Source: Peribacillus folii (GTDB taxonomy: Bacteria > Bacillota > Bacilli > Bacillales > DSM-1321). Taken from it: a stretch of 64,000 bases of DNA. The translations under genes were made by a program, and so were the position numbers. The notes beneath the pieces were generated by a model. The model saw only the letters and a list, made by a program, of their open reading frames with translations, made no database searches and was not told the DNA's origin. This document shows, in pieces, positions 52,632-62,280 of the stretch. Where the stretch lies: NCBI RefSeq assembly GCF_030271255.1, contig NZ_JASJOM010000007.1, positions 62,001-126,000 on the forward strand. The letters are read 5' to 3'. Each line of letters opens with the position of its first letter. Position 1 is the stretch's first letter.

Positions 52632-53381
52632 TTAATATTCAAACGTTATGATTGGTGTGCCAACTACAAAGTTCGTTCGTTCACCCAATCCTTCTGTCCG
52701 TAGCCCAAACTGCAAATTTAATTTTTCTTTTGTCAAAGGTTGTTTAAACAAAGTTGAATGTGCAGATATAGATGTAAAGTTTGTTTCATGCACACTCTCA
52801 ATTTCCCTTGCTTGGAACATATCTAACAGGTCTTCAGTTTTAGAGTTTAAAACCGAATCCATATTATCATTGATAGACCCTTTAATACAAGAAAAAATTG
52901 AAGGAGTCCCTATAAATAGGTCATTTACCCTGTTCTGGAATGTAGTTGTAAAAAAGGCCGGATTGCCTTTTTTCCACTTCTGTCCCTTCACTTCATAAAT
53001 GACATAGGTAACTTTTTCAAATTTCTCTTCTGTTGTCATTATTTTGATAGACTCGGTCAGACCTGAATCGACATTGTACGTTAACGCCTCAGCCTTCCAG
53101 CCGGAAGCATCATCTTTCCGGTGCCATTGAAATTGAGGGTATTTTTGTTTCAATGCATAAATTTCACTGTCAAACTCTTGTTTAGTTGCAATCTCTTTAT
53201 TTATTTCTCTAGCGAGTACGGACCATTGACCTATGTCCAAATCCTCATCTTCTTGTAACAGCCCAACCATTTTGACTATATCCGGTCTCGTTTCTGCCAC
53301 AATCGTACTATTCCCAATTATAATCACCATCAAACCAAGAAATACTATGTATACCAACATTTTTTTGTTTATATTATACAT
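52632..53381 (-). CDS. ywmB: YwmB family protein
   Basis: 249 residues. N-terminal signal/anchor (MLVYIVFLGLMVIIIGNSTIVAE), then a domain of the YwmB/TATA-box-binding-like family: QWSVLAREI, KYPQFQW, VTYVIYEVKGQKW and SCIKGSINDNMDSVLNSK, probably secreted or membrane-anchored. AGGGGAGGG precedes the ATG. It lies 32 bases before murA, and the order ywzB-ywmB-murA matches B. subtilis. Function unknown. Confidence 0.88.
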   Translation of the reverse strand: MYNINKKMLVYIVFLGLMVIIIGNSTIVAETRPDIVKMVGLLQEDEDLDIGQWSVLAREINKEIATKQEFDSEIYALKQKYPQFQWHRKDDASGWKAEALTYNVDSGLTESIKIMTTEEKFEKVTYVIYEVKGQKWKKGNPAFFTTTFQNRVNDLFIGTPSIFSCIKGSINDNMDSVLNSKTEDLLDMFQAREIESVHETNFTSISAHSTLFKQPLTKEKLNLQFGLRTEGLGERTNFVVGTPIITFEY

Positions 53382-53542
53382 GTTAAATCCCTCCCCTTTT
53401 ATGCATTATTGCCATAAGGAGAGAAATCATACTTCGAGTTTTCCGACAATCACTTCTGCCTTCAGCTGCCCATTGCAAGAAGAAGACTTGGCGAATAAAA
53501 GAATAGGATCATATTTTGCTATAAACAGAGTCTTACAGCTTG

Positions 53543-53785
53543 TCAGTCATCACTGAACATATACGGAAGTTGGTTTGCAAATCCCAGGTAGTCAAGGAAG
53601 AAATTACTCACAACCGAACCGATGGCAACCGTCAATAAAATATATAAAACCCTGGCCTTGATGACCGAATTCGATCTTAAGATTTTATCGAAATGTAATG
53701 CCTGTAAAGCCCACCAGGTAACTGCAATGAAAAACAAATGTGCAATGATCCCTGTTAAAGCCTGCTGTCCCATTGCTGAAAACAT
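53543..53785 (-). CDS. ywzB: DUF1146 (YwzB) membrane protein
   Basis: 80 residues from ATG 53785 (MFSAMGQQALTGIIAHLFFI), with two membrane helices (about 9-28 and 44-62) and the conserved WWALQALHFDKILRSN between them. AGGAGG seven bases upstream sets this start; the earlier ATG is only one base from that signal. Function unknown. Confidence 0.9.
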   Translation of the reverse strand: MFSAMGQQALTGIIAHLFFIAVTWWALQALHFDKILRSNSVIKARVLYILLTVAIGSVVSNFFLDYLGFANQLPYMFSDD

Positions 53786-53888
53786 GTACATACCTCCTAA
53801 AAGACACCCGTCCTCTATTCTAACACAAAACACCCTCATATTTGGAATATAAAAGGAAGAATTGCAAATATCTTTTTAAAAACTGTAA

Positions 53889-53920
53889 ATAGGGGCTTGA
53901 TCCAATGGAACAAGCCCCTA
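53889..53920 (-). terminator. Terminator of the nuo operon
   Basis: AGGGGCTTG / CAAGCCCCT (about 53891-53919), 11-nt loop. On the minus strand the following TATTTACAGTTTTT is only moderately T-rich. Confidence 0.7.
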
Positions 53921-53934
53921 TCTATGGCATTATA

Positions 53935-55461
53935 TCATTTACTCGAGATAAAGTCTGTAAAATCACCAAATTGTTCATGAATAAAATCGAAGGCAATATT
54001 TGGAGCAATCCCAAAAATGACGGTGCCAATCGCACAAATGATCAAAACTGCTGAAACGCCCGGGCGAATCTTTATCGCACCCTCGAAATGAATCGGCCGG
54101 AAAAAGACCTGGACCAATAGCCCGAAGTAATACACATAAGAGACGATGGTTCCGGCAATCATGATACCGGCAAGGACGAAATGGCCAGGCTCAGTAATGA
54201 ACGTACCCAGGAAAATGTTCAGTTTGCCAATAAAGCCGGTCGTTCCCGGAATCCCAGCCAAGGAAAGGATATAGATGGTAAATGCAAGTGCCAGGAGAGG
54301 AGATTTCCTTCCGAGGCCCGCTAGCATCCCAATATCCTCTGTACCGCTTTGACTGGAAAGAAGCTGGATGACCGCGAATGCGCCGATGTTCATCAATACA
54401 TATGCCAATAAGTAATACCAGACTGTATCGATCAGGAAATATCCTCCGCCCAATGTAGCCACAGCGACAAGGAGGTACCCTGCATGGGCAATGCTTGAGT
54501 AGGCGAATAACCGCTTTACATTTTGCTGCCTTAACGCAATCACATTTCCAATGATGATTGTCAGCCCAGCCATTGTTGCTATATAGCCATCATTTTTTTC
54601 CAAGAAGTCTAAGGCCCCGAACACATCACCCGGAGCGGTCAGGAACAAGGAAAGGAAAATGCGCAGCAGGATGACAAAACCCGCCATTTTTGAAATGACG
54701 CTCAAGAAGGACGCCACAGGTGTCGGCGCACCCTCATAAACATCCGGTGCCCACATATGAAAGGGAGCGGCGGCAATTTTAAAGGATAAACCGACAAAAA
54801 CCATGAAGAAGGCGAGACCGATGATATATTGCAGCTGGCCGTCCGTCATCCCTGCCATCGTCCGGCTCATGTCGCCTAGGTTGACTGAACCTGTCACCCC
54901 ATATAAATAGCTCATCCCGAACAAGGTGATAGCCGTGGAAATCCCGCCGTTTATCACATACTTCATCGAGGCTTCATTGGAAGCTCGGTCGCGTTTGCGG
55001 ATTCCGACCAATATATAAGATGAAAGTGAAAGCAATTCCAGTCCGACAAACAGGGTTATCAAATCCCCGCTTGAGGACATGATCATCGCTCCAAGCAAGG
55101 CAGTCAGGAACAGATAGTAAAATTCCCCACGGTGTTCACGCAATCCTTCTTTCGGTTCATAGCCTTCGGCGAGAAGGATGATTAGCCCCGCGCCGACTAA
55201 TAACAGGAGCTTGAAGGCTTTTGCAAATGAATCCAAGCGAAACGTATCGGACAGGATACTGACTGTCTCAAAGGATAATAGGCTTATCAGCGACAATCCT
55301 GCCAAAATGATGCCGGTTAACGCGAGCCACGCCAATTTCCTTCGATTAAAGTGCACCGGCCAGAACAAATCCAATATCGATAAAGCCATGGTTGTGCCAA
55401 GGATGATGAATTCAGGCATCATCGCTCCCCAATTATAAGAAAGCATCGTGTTCCAATCCAT
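53935..55461 (-). CDS. nuoN: NADH-quinone oxidoreductase subunit N
   Basis: 508 residues, about 14 membrane helices. Antiporter-like proton channel subunit with GLELLSLSSYILVGIRKRDRASNEASMKYVI, the Lys in FKIAAAPFHMWAPDVYEGAPTPV, and FAYSSIAHAGYLLV. Last gene of the operon, three bases after nuoM. Confidence 0.96.
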   Translation of the reverse strand: MDWNTMLSYNWGAMMPEFIILGTTMALSILDLFWPVHFNRRKLAWLALTGIILAGLSLISLLSFETVSILSDTFRLDSFAKAFKLLLLVGAGLIILLAEGYEPKEGLREHRGEFYYLFLTALLGAMIMSSSGDLITLFVGLELLSLSSYILVGIRKRDRASNEASMKYVINGGISTAITLFGMSYLYGVTGSVNLGDMSRTMAGMTDGQLQYIIGLAFFMVFVGLSFKIAAAPFHMWAPDVYEGAPTPVASFLSVISKMAGFVILLRIFLSLFLTAPGDVFGALDFLEKNDGYIATMAGLTIIIGNVIALRQQNVKRLFAYSSIAHAGYLLVAVATLGGGYFLIDTVWYYLLAYVLMNIGAFAVIQLLSSQSGTEDIGMLAGLGRKSPLLALAFTIYILSLAGIPGTTGFIGKLNIFLGTFITEPGHFVLAGIMIAGTIVSYVYYFGLLVQVFFRPIHFEGAIKIRPGVSAVLIICAIGTVIFGIAPNIAFDFIHEQFGDFTDFISSK

Positions 55462-55464
55462 CTA

Positions 55465-56988
55465 TCATCGCCCCCCTAGAGCAAGCATCACGGCTTCAAT
55501 CGTACTTTGAATGGGCCCGCCTAACAAATTTGGATATACGCCGATCGCAATGATCAATCCGAGAAGCACCAATGCCGGTACCAACTCCCAGCCTTCAATA
55601 TCCCGCTTCTCTTTCTCTTCCAAACTATCATTCTTGCCGAACGTCATCAGCATGACTGCCCGCAGTATATAGATAGCTGTGAAAATAAGCCCGATCACCG
55701 CTATTGCCGCAAGCAAGGGCTGACCTTTGAATAAGCCGAGAAATACCATGAATTCACTGATGAAGCCCGACATGCCTGGCAAACCGAGCGAGGCCAAACC
55801 GCAGGCCAGCAAAAACCCGGAAAAAACCGGCATCGACCTCGCTAACCCTCCAAGATTGGGGAGCATCGTGCTCCCTGTTCTCTCGTATAATGCACCCACC
55901 AGGAAAAATAGCAGTGCAGCGATCAAGCCGTGTGAGATGACTTGGAAGACCGCCCCCTGAAGCCCTGCTTCGTTCAAGGCCCCGAGCCCCATCATGACGA
56001 TCCCCATATGTGAGATTGATGAGTAAGCCAAAACAAGCTTGAAGTCGGTTTGCACCATTGCCAGCCATGCCCCATATAAAAAGCTGATGACTCCCATCAA
56101 TACAAGGGCAAGCGCCAAGCTTTCATATTGTTCAGGAAAGATCCCCATTGCAAACCTGATGATTCCGTATGCCCCGATTTTCAATAAAACACCTGCATGG
56201 ACCATGACGATGGATGGATGTGCCTCTGCATGAACCCGCACCATCCAGCTATGAAACGGAAATACGGGAAGCTTTATCGCAAATGCAATCAGAAAGGCGA
56301 GGCATAAGCCATATTTCATCGAACTGGAAATCGGAGCGAACAGCGACACACCGCCCATTGTCATCATTTGTGTCAGAGCCGCAATGTTCGTTGTACCTGT
56401 TCGGGCAAACAGAATCAAAATGGCAACCAATAAAACGGCAGAACCAATGCCGTTATAGATCAAAAAATAATAAGACGCCTTTTCCCGCTCCAGAAAGCCC
56501 CATCTGCCAATTAAAAAGAAGGCGGGAACCAGCGTCATTTCAAAAAAGATGAAGAAAAGGATCAGGTTTTCTGCCGTAAAGACGCCGAGCATCCCGATCT
56601 CAAGGATCAAAAACAACAAGTAATACCCTTTCCAGCCCTGCTTTATATATATCGAGGCCATTGCCGCCAGTGAGGAAACGATGGTCGTCAGCAATATGAA
56701 GCTGAGGCTCAATCCATCCAGCCCCAACTCATAATTGACGGCAAATAGTTTTGGATCGTACATCTCCAAATTCCCGAACCGGATCCAATCCACCTTTATG
56801 CTGAAGGCGGAAAGAGCAACGCCGGAATAATATTGACTGCATAAAAAGAATGAGAGGATCAACGGGGGAAGCGTTCCGAAAAAGCCAAATTGCTTGATGG
56901 TCCTTTCCTCTTTTTTCGGCATCAGGGAAATCATCAAAATTCCCAGTAATGGTGAAAAAACTAAAAGCGAGAGCAAATAGACATTCAT
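55465..56988 (-). CDS. nuoM: NADH-quinone oxidoreductase subunit M
   Basis: 507 residues, about 14 membrane helices. Proton-pumping antiporter-like subunit: FFIFFEMTLVPAFFLIGRWG with the channel Glu, AFAIKLPVFPFHSWMVRVHAEAHPS with the channel Lys, and LAYSSISHMGIVMMGL. Starts four bases inside the nuoL stop (ATG 56988), translationally coupled. Confidence 0.97.
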   Translation of the reverse strand: MNVYLLSLLVFSPLLGILMISLMPKKEERTIKQFGFFGTLPPLILSFFLCSQYYSGVALSAFSIKVDWIRFGNLEMYDPKLFAVNYELGLDGLSLSFILLTTIVSSLAAMASIYIKQGWKGYYLLFLILEIGMLGVFTAENLILFFIFFEMTLVPAFFLIGRWGFLEREKASYYFLIYNGIGSAVLLVAILILFARTGTTNIAALTQMMTMGGVSLFAPISSSMKYGLCLAFLIAFAIKLPVFPFHSWMVRVHAEAHPSIVMVHAGVLLKIGAYGIIRFAMGIFPEQYESLALALVLMGVISFLYGAWLAMVQTDFKLVLAYSSISHMGIVMMGLGALNEAGLQGAVFQVISHGLIAALLFFLVGALYERTGSTMLPNLGGLARSMPVFSGFLLACGLASLGLPGMSGFISEFMVFLGLFKGQPLLAAIAVIGLIFTAIYILRAVMLMTFGKNDSLEEKEKRDIEGWELVPALVLLGLIIAIGVYPNLLGGPIQSTIEAVMLALGGR

Positions 56989-58856
56989 CTTAAATACCCC
57001 CCAGTTAAAGCAAAAATGACCAACAATACCGCAAGACCCAGAAACGCAATCATCCCATACTGCTGTACCTGCCCCGATTGCAGTTTAGATCCTATTTTCC
57101 CCAACCCTTCTATTGAACCGGTTACAGTCGTCACCAATCCACCAATAATGAACCTTTCCACATAGGATAGGAATAAGCCAATGCCTTTGATCAATTGAAC
57201 TATAGTAAAATAATAAATTTCATCAATATAAAACTTATTTTCCAAAATCCGATATAACGTGGAGTCCTTTTTGACGAGCCACTCCCGAGGCAGCTTCGTT
57301 TTAGCGTATATCATATAAGCAAGGAATATCCCTGCAAGCGCTATTAGCACGGCAAGGAGCATGATCCAAACCGGCCCTTCACTGTGCCCGGAACCAAGCA
57401 CGGCCTCATTCCCCTCTACAAGCCACTCACCAAGGAAGGTTCCGAACCATGGAGTCTGGATATACCCACCGACCACAGCAAGTATCCCCAAAACAAGCAT
57501 CGGAAGCAGCATGATCGCAGGAGATTCCTTGACCTGTTCTGCTTGAATGCGAGATTCTCCTGCAAAGATCATGAAAAATAGCCGGAACATATAAAAGGCA
57601 GTTAAAAACGACGTGATCACTGCGAGAGAAAATAAGAAATAGTTACCATTCGCCCAGGCAGCCATCAAGATTTCATCTTTACTGAAAAAGCCCGAGAGCA
57701 AGGGAAACCCCGATATTGCCAGGGTGCCAGCCAAAAACAGCGGACCTGTCCATTTCAGCCTTCCCCATAACCCGCCCATCCTTTCTATATCCTGTGTATG
57801 TATTGCGTGAATGACACTGCCCGCAGCCAAAAACAACAGAGCCTTAAAAAAGGCATGGGTCATTAGATGAAACACACCGGCAACATAACCCGCAGTGCCC
57901 AAAGCTAGCATCATGAAACCAAGCTGGGAAATGGTCGAATAGGCCAACACCCGCTTGATATCCTTTTGCACCGTAGCGATGCTCGCGGCAAAGATGGCTG
58001 TGAATCCGCCTGTTACGGCAACAACCTGCATGGCCGCATCGCTAGCGAGGAATAACGGGAACATCGTAGCTACCAGGTATACGCCCGCGGCCACCATGGT
58101 TGCTGCATGAATCAATGCAGATACCGGCGTAGGGCCTTCCATTGCATCAGGAAGCCATGTGTGAAGCGGAAATTGCCCAGACTTCCCAACAGCACCAATG
58201 AAAATGAGGATGGCAATCAGCGTTATGCTTCCATCCGGGATCACACCCGCTTGAACGGCTTGAAAAATCTCTTCATATTCGAAGCTGCCCGTTTCCCAGA
58301 ATAGGAGGATAATCCCGATCAATAGCCCTACATCCCCGATCCTGGTCATGATGAAGGCCTTTTTCGCTGCATCCTTAGCTTCCTGTCTATAGAAATAAAA
58401 CCCGATCAAAAGGAAGGAGCCGACACCGACCAATTCCCAGAAAAAATAGAGCTGCACTAAATTCGGCGCCATGACCAGTCCTAGCATGGCAAAGGTGAAG
58501 AAGCCCAGATAAGCATAAAAAGTGGAGAATCGCTCTTCACCCTTCATGTATCCCAACGAATAGATTTGGACAAGCAGGCTGACAAAGGATACAATCACAA
58601 GCATCAAGGCATTGAGTTGATTGATCTCGAATCCCGCCGTAAGCTGCGTCCCTCCTATTGAAAGCCAATCCATTGTTGTTTTATAAGTGGGTGCCGTCAA
58701 CCTTTCGACCAAGGCAAGCACCGATAAAACAAATGAAGCCAAAGTAAAGATTATTCCTATATATGCCCCCCGCTCCCGTAACCGGCCACCTGATAGAAGC
58801 AGAACCAAAAACGTGACGAGTGGAAAAATCGGAATGAGCCAAGCGTTCTCCATCAT
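56985..58856 (-). CDS. nuoL: NADH-quinone oxidoreductase subunit L
   Basis: 623 residues with about 16 membrane helices. Antiporter-like channel with YFFWELVGVGSFLLIGFYF and GKSGQFPLHTWLPDAMEGPTPVSALIHAATMVAAG, plus LAYSTISQLGFMM. The C-terminal part (ENKFYIDEIYYFTIVQ) is the long lateral helix region. Two adjacent ATGs; the second would remove one residue. Confidence 0.97.
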   Translation of the reverse strand: MMENAWLIPIFPLVTFLVLLLSGGRLRERGAYIGIIFTLASFVLSVLALVERLTAPTYKTTMDWLSIGGTQLTAGFEINQLNALMLVIVSFVSLLVQIYSLGYMKGEERFSTFYAYLGFFTFAMLGLVMAPNLVQLYFFWELVGVGSFLLIGFYFYRQEAKDAAKKAFIMTRIGDVGLLIGIILLFWETGSFEYEEIFQAVQAGVIPDGSITLIAILIFIGAVGKSGQFPLHTWLPDAMEGPTPVSALIHAATMVAAGVYLVATMFPLFLASDAAMQVVAVTGGFTAIFAASIATVQKDIKRVLAYSTISQLGFMMLALGTAGYVAGVFHLMTHAFFKALLFLAAGSVIHAIHTQDIERMGGLWGRLKWTGPLFLAGTLAISGFPLLSGFFSKDEILMAAWANGNYFLFSLAVITSFLTAFYMFRLFFMIFAGESRIQAEQVKESPAIMLLPMLVLGILAVVGGYIQTPWFGTFLGEWLVEGNEAVLGSGHSEGPVWIMLLAVLIALAGIFLAYMIYAKTKLPREWLVKKDSTLYRILENKFYIDEIYYFTIVQLIKGIGLFLSYVERFIIGGLVTTVTGSIEGLGKIGSKLQSGQVQQYGMIAFLGLAVLLVIFALTGGYLR

Positions 58857-58890
58857 CGTATCAAATCCCCTTCTTCGTTCAATTAAACCT

Positions 58891-59205
58891 TCAATGCTTC
58901 ATGATATCCATTTCATCGACATTGACCGTCTTCCGATTGCGGTAAAGGGACATTAAAATCGCCAACCCTACAGCCGCCTCGGCTGCAGCGATAGTGATCG
59001 TGAATAGTGAAAACACTTGGCCCGTAATCGATGGCGTTACCCCGAATTTACTGAAGGCAACCAAATTGATATTGGCCGCGTTCAGCATCAGTTCGATTGA
59101 AATCAAAACGATGACCGCATTCCTTTTCGTCAGAGCCCCATACAGCCCTATACAAAAAAGAACGAGTGCCAATACGAGATATGCCGACAAGGGGACTCCC
59201 GTCAT
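58891..59205 (-). CDS. nuoK: NADH-quinone oxidoreductase subunit K
   Basis: 104 residues, three membrane helices. The MrpC-like core has [20 protein letters not shown] with the conserved Glu of the proton path, and [19 protein letters not shown] 59205 overlaps the nuoJ stop by four bases. Confidence 0.96.
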   Translation of the reverse strand: MTGVPLSAYLVLALVLFCIGLYGALTKRNAVIVLISIELMLNAANINLVAFSKFGVTPSITGQVFSLFTITIAAAEAAVGLAILMSLYRNRKTVNVDEMDIMKH

Positions 59206-59720
59206 GAACGATCTCCCTCCTCATTATCCTTTTTAGCCAATACGATGGCCCCGACTAAGGCCACAAGCAGGAGTACCGACATTACTTCAAACGGAATCAC
59301 ATACTTAGAAAAAAGCTCGATCCCTATTTGTTTAGTATTTTCCTCATGCAAGGCGGTTGGCTGTACCGGTATATCTAGATCATAGATTCCCAGATAAACC
59401 GCGACGGCAAATCCAGCAATCGCCAACAGCAAGGAGAATTTCCTCCAGCCCCCTTTTGACGGTTCATCGTTTTCCCGATGCTTCGTCAGCATGATTCCGA
59501 ATAACATCACGATCGTAATGGCCCCAGAGTAAATCAGGATTTGCACAATGGCGACAAATTCCGCCGAAAGCAGCAGATAAATGCCCGCAATGCTCAAGAA
59601 TGTAAAAACGAGAGCAATGACCATGTGCACCACTTTCGTTAATGTGATTAGCAGCACCCCGCCCAGTATGGCGACGAGTGCCACACCAAAAAAGGCAATC
59701 AATTCGCCGGATACACTCAT
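59202..59720 (-). CDS. nuoJ: NADH-quinone oxidoreductase subunit J
   Basis: 172 residues, five membrane helices. [24 protein letters not shown] is the family signature around the third helix. ATG 59720 overlaps the nuoI stop by four bases, and its end overlaps nuoK. Confidence 0.95.
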   Translation of the reverse strand: MSVSGELIAFFGVALVAILGGVLLITLTKVVHMVIALVFTFLSIAGIYLLLSAEFVAIVQILIYSGAITIVMLFGIMLTKHRENDEPSKGGWRKFSLLLAIAGFAVAVYLGIYDLDIPVQPTALHEENTKQIGIELFSKYVIPFEVMSVLLLVALVGAIVLAKKDNEEGDRS

Positions 59721-60136
59721 ACTTTATTCACCTTCCGGATATTTTCATCGTTTTCATCTAGCCACTCCAAGTTTTTAAATAAATGATCACGGCTATATTC
59801 CGCCAGTTCAAATTGATTCGTCATGACGATCGCTTCAGTAGGGCAGACCTCCGTGCATAGATCACATAAGATGCATATCTCGAAGTTAATGTCATACGTG
59901 TCGATGATCTTCCCCTTTTTGGAAGGGTCGGGATGTTTCTTTCCCGTCAACTGAATACAATCGGTTGGGCAGATCGTCACGCATTGATTGCATACGATGC
60001 ACTTTTCAGGGTAAAATTTTTGGATCCCGCGGAATCGGTCAGGGAGCGGCAGCGGTTCATTCGGGTAGTCATACGTCACTTTCTTCCGGGTCAAGTTCTT
60101 TAATGTATAGCTTAAACCTTTAGCTAAACCAAGCAT
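59717..60136 (-). CDS. nuoI: NADH-quinone oxidoreductase subunit I (2x[4Fe-4S])
   Basis: 139 residues. Two ferredoxin motifs: CIVCNQCVTICPTDC and CILCDLCTEVCPTE hold the two [4Fe-4S] clusters (N6a/N6b) feeding NuoB. N-terminal amphipathic helix LGLAKGLSYTLKNL. I use ATG 60136 (GAGGGG upstream) rather than the GTG four codons earlier, which lies within the ribosome binding site. Confidence 0.95.
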   Translation of the reverse strand: MLGLAKGLSYTLKNLTRKKVTYDYPNEPLPLPDRFRGIQKFYPEKCIVCNQCVTICPTDCIQLTGKKHPDPSKKGKIIDTYDINFEICILCDLCTEVCPTEAIVMTNQFELAEYSRDHLFKNLEWLDENDENIRKVNKV

Positions 60137-60169
60137 GTAACCCCTCACTTTCCGGTCAGCTTACCTCTT

Positions 60170-61177
60170 TTAAAAAAGGCTGACGATTTCTTTTATGATT
60201 GCAGTCAAGAATATATTGGCCAATGCAACCGGAAGCAGCACCTTCCAACCGAACTCCATCAATTGATCGGCCCTTATCCGCGGAAAGGTCACCCGAATCC
60301 AGACCAAAATATAGAACACCGCACTGAACTTGAGGCCGAACCAAATGGCACCCGGAATAAAATCCAAAAACGGAATTGAATTCCATCCTCCTAAAAATAA
60401 TACAGTGGTTAACGTGGCCATTGCAAACATATACACATATTCCGATAACATAAAGAACGCCCAGCGAAATCCAGAATATTCAACATGATACCCTGCCACA
60501 AGCTCGGATTCCGCTTCCGGAAGGTCAAAAGGGATCCGGTTCAGCTCAGCCACCGACGCAATCATAAAGACGATGAAAGCAATCGGCTGAAGAAAAATGA
60601 ACCAAACCTTCTCTTGGGCAGCCACGATATCGTTCAGGTTCAGGCTGCCTGTCAAAAGGACGATGCCCACTAACGACATCACCAAAGGAATTTCATAAGA
60701 GATCATTTGTGCGGCTGCGCGCATTCCGCCGATCAACGAATATTTATTATTGGATGCCCAGCCCGCCGTGACGATGCCGATCGTTGAAATGCCGGAAATC
60801 GCCACATAATACAGCAACCCTACACCAATATCGGCAAATTGGAACGCATCGGTGAACGGAAGGGTGGCCAGGACCATGAACGCAGGAGCAAAAGCAATGA
60901 CCGGGGCCAAAATATAAAGCGGCCTGTCGGCTTTTTTCGGTATGGTATCTTCCTTGATCAGAAGTTTCAAAACATCGGCAACGGTCTGCAAAAGCCCCCA
61001 CTTCCCGCCAATCTGGTTCGGGCCGATCCTCAGCTGCATGAACCCCATGATTTTCCGTTCCGAAAGGATTCCATAGGTGACGAATCCCAAGACCGCGAGT
61101 AAAAGCAGGACGGCCAAACCAAAATAGACGCCGAAGTTCAGCAGGCTTGGAGCGGAATGGAGTAAATCCTTGATCAT
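60170..61177 (-). CDS. nuoH: NADH-quinone oxidoreductase subunit H
   Basis: 335 residues, eight membrane helices. The quinone-binding subunit: ERKIMGFMQLRIGPNQIGGKWGLLQTVADVLKLL and AELNRIPFDLPEAESELVAGYHVEYSG are the conserved cytoplasmic loops. GGAGGTGG precedes the ATG, immediately after the nuoD stop. Confidence 0.97.
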   Translation of the reverse strand: MIKDLLHSAPSLLNFGVYFGLAVLLLLAVLGFVTYGILSERKIMGFMQLRIGPNQIGGKWGLLQTVADVLKLLIKEDTIPKKADRPLYILAPVIAFAPAFMVLATLPFTDAFQFADIGVGLLYYVAISGISTIGIVTAGWASNNKYSLIGGMRAAAQMISYEIPLVMSLVGIVLLTGSLNLNDIVAAQEKVWFIFLQPIAFIVFMIASVAELNRIPFDLPEAESELVAGYHVEYSGFRWAFFMLSEYVYMFAMATLTTVLFLGGWNSIPFLDFIPGAIWFGLKFSAVFYILVWIRVTFPRIRADQLMEFGWKVLLPVALANIFLTAIIKEIVSLF

Positions 61178-62275
61178 TTATCCATCCACCTCCCCCAAAA
61201 CGATATCGATGGCACCCAATATGGTTATCAGGTTCGCCATATTCTCCCCTTCCAATAGTTTGGGAAGAATTTGCAGATTATAAAATGACGGCCGGCGGAA
61301 CTTCAAACGATATGGCTCCTTTTTCCCTTCACTCGCAATATAACAGCCAATTTCCCCTCTTGGTGATTCAATTCGCACGAAGGCCTCTCCCTTCGGGACC
61401 TTAATGATTTTCGGAACCTTGGCAAGCACCGGCCCTTCTGGAAATTGCTCAACTGCCTGCTCAAGGATTTTCAAAGATTCTTCGATTTCTTCCATTCTGC
61501 AGTGATACCGTGAAAAGGCATCGCCCTCGTCACGAGTGGGGACATCAAAGGTGAACCGGTCATAAATGGAATATGGTTCGTTTTTCCGCAGATCCCATTT
61601 GACCCCCGTACACCTTAAGTTGGCACCGCTAAGTGAATACTGAAGCGCTTCCTCTCTCGTATAAATGCCTACCCCTTTTACCCGGTTCACAAAAATTTCA
61701 TTGCCTGTCACCAGCTCGTGGTAACCGGCAAGCTGCTCCCTCATATAAGGGATGAACTCGGCAACCTTTGCGATCCAGCCTTCGGGGGCATCCCATTTCA
61801 CGCCTCCCACTCGCATATAATTGAATGTAAGCCGCGCACCTGACAATTCAGTCAATAAATTGACGATCATCTCCCGCTCGCGAAAGGCGTATAAAAAAGG
61901 GCTCGTCGCTCCTATATCAAGCAGGTACGTTCCCCACCAGACAAGATGGCTTGCCACCCTGCCCAACTCCATGACGATCACCCGCAAGTATTCAGCCCGA
62001 TCGGGGATTTCCAACCCCATCATCGTTTCGACAGCATGACATAACACATAATTGTTTGTCATGGCCGCCAGATAATCAAGCCGATCGGTATATGGGATGA
62101 TTTGTGTATATTGCAGGTTTTCCGCCAGCTTTTCCGTGCCCCGATGCAAGTATCCAATAACAGGGGTGGCCTTTTTTATAATTTCACCATCGATTTTGAT
62201 GACGAGCCGAAAAACACCGTGTGTGCTCGGATGCTGAGGCCCGACATTGAGAAGCATTTCTTCCGTCCTTAACAT
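61178..62275 (-). CDS. nuoD: NADH-quinone oxidoreductase subunit D
   Basis: 365 residues, the 49-kDa-type subunit at the quinone site: LNVGPQHPSTHGVFRLV with the quinone-facing His, IGYLHRGTEKLAE, YLRVIVMELGRVASHLVW and ESPRGEIGCYI. Somewhat shorter than E. coli-type NuoD because NuoC is separate. GAGGTG eight bases before the ATG. Confidence 0.97.
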   Translation of the reverse strand: MLRTEEMLLNVGPQHPSTHGVFRLVIKIDGEIIKKATPVIGYLHRGTEKLAENLQYTQIIPYTDRLDYLAAMTNNYVLCHAVETMMGLEIPDRAEYLRVIVMELGRVASHLVWWGTYLLDIGATSPFLYAFREREMIVNLLTELSGARLTFNYMRVGGVKWDAPEGWIAKVAEFIPYMREQLAGYHELVTGNEIFVNRVKGVGIYTREEALQYSLSGANLRCTGVKWDLRKNEPYSIYDRFTFDVPTRDEGDAFSRYHCRMEEIEESLKILEQAVEQFPEGPVLAKVPKIIKVPKGEAFVRIESPRGEIGCYIASEGKKEPYRLKFRRPSFYNLQILPKLLEGENMANLITILGAIDIVLGEVDG

Positions 62276-62280
62276 TGGGG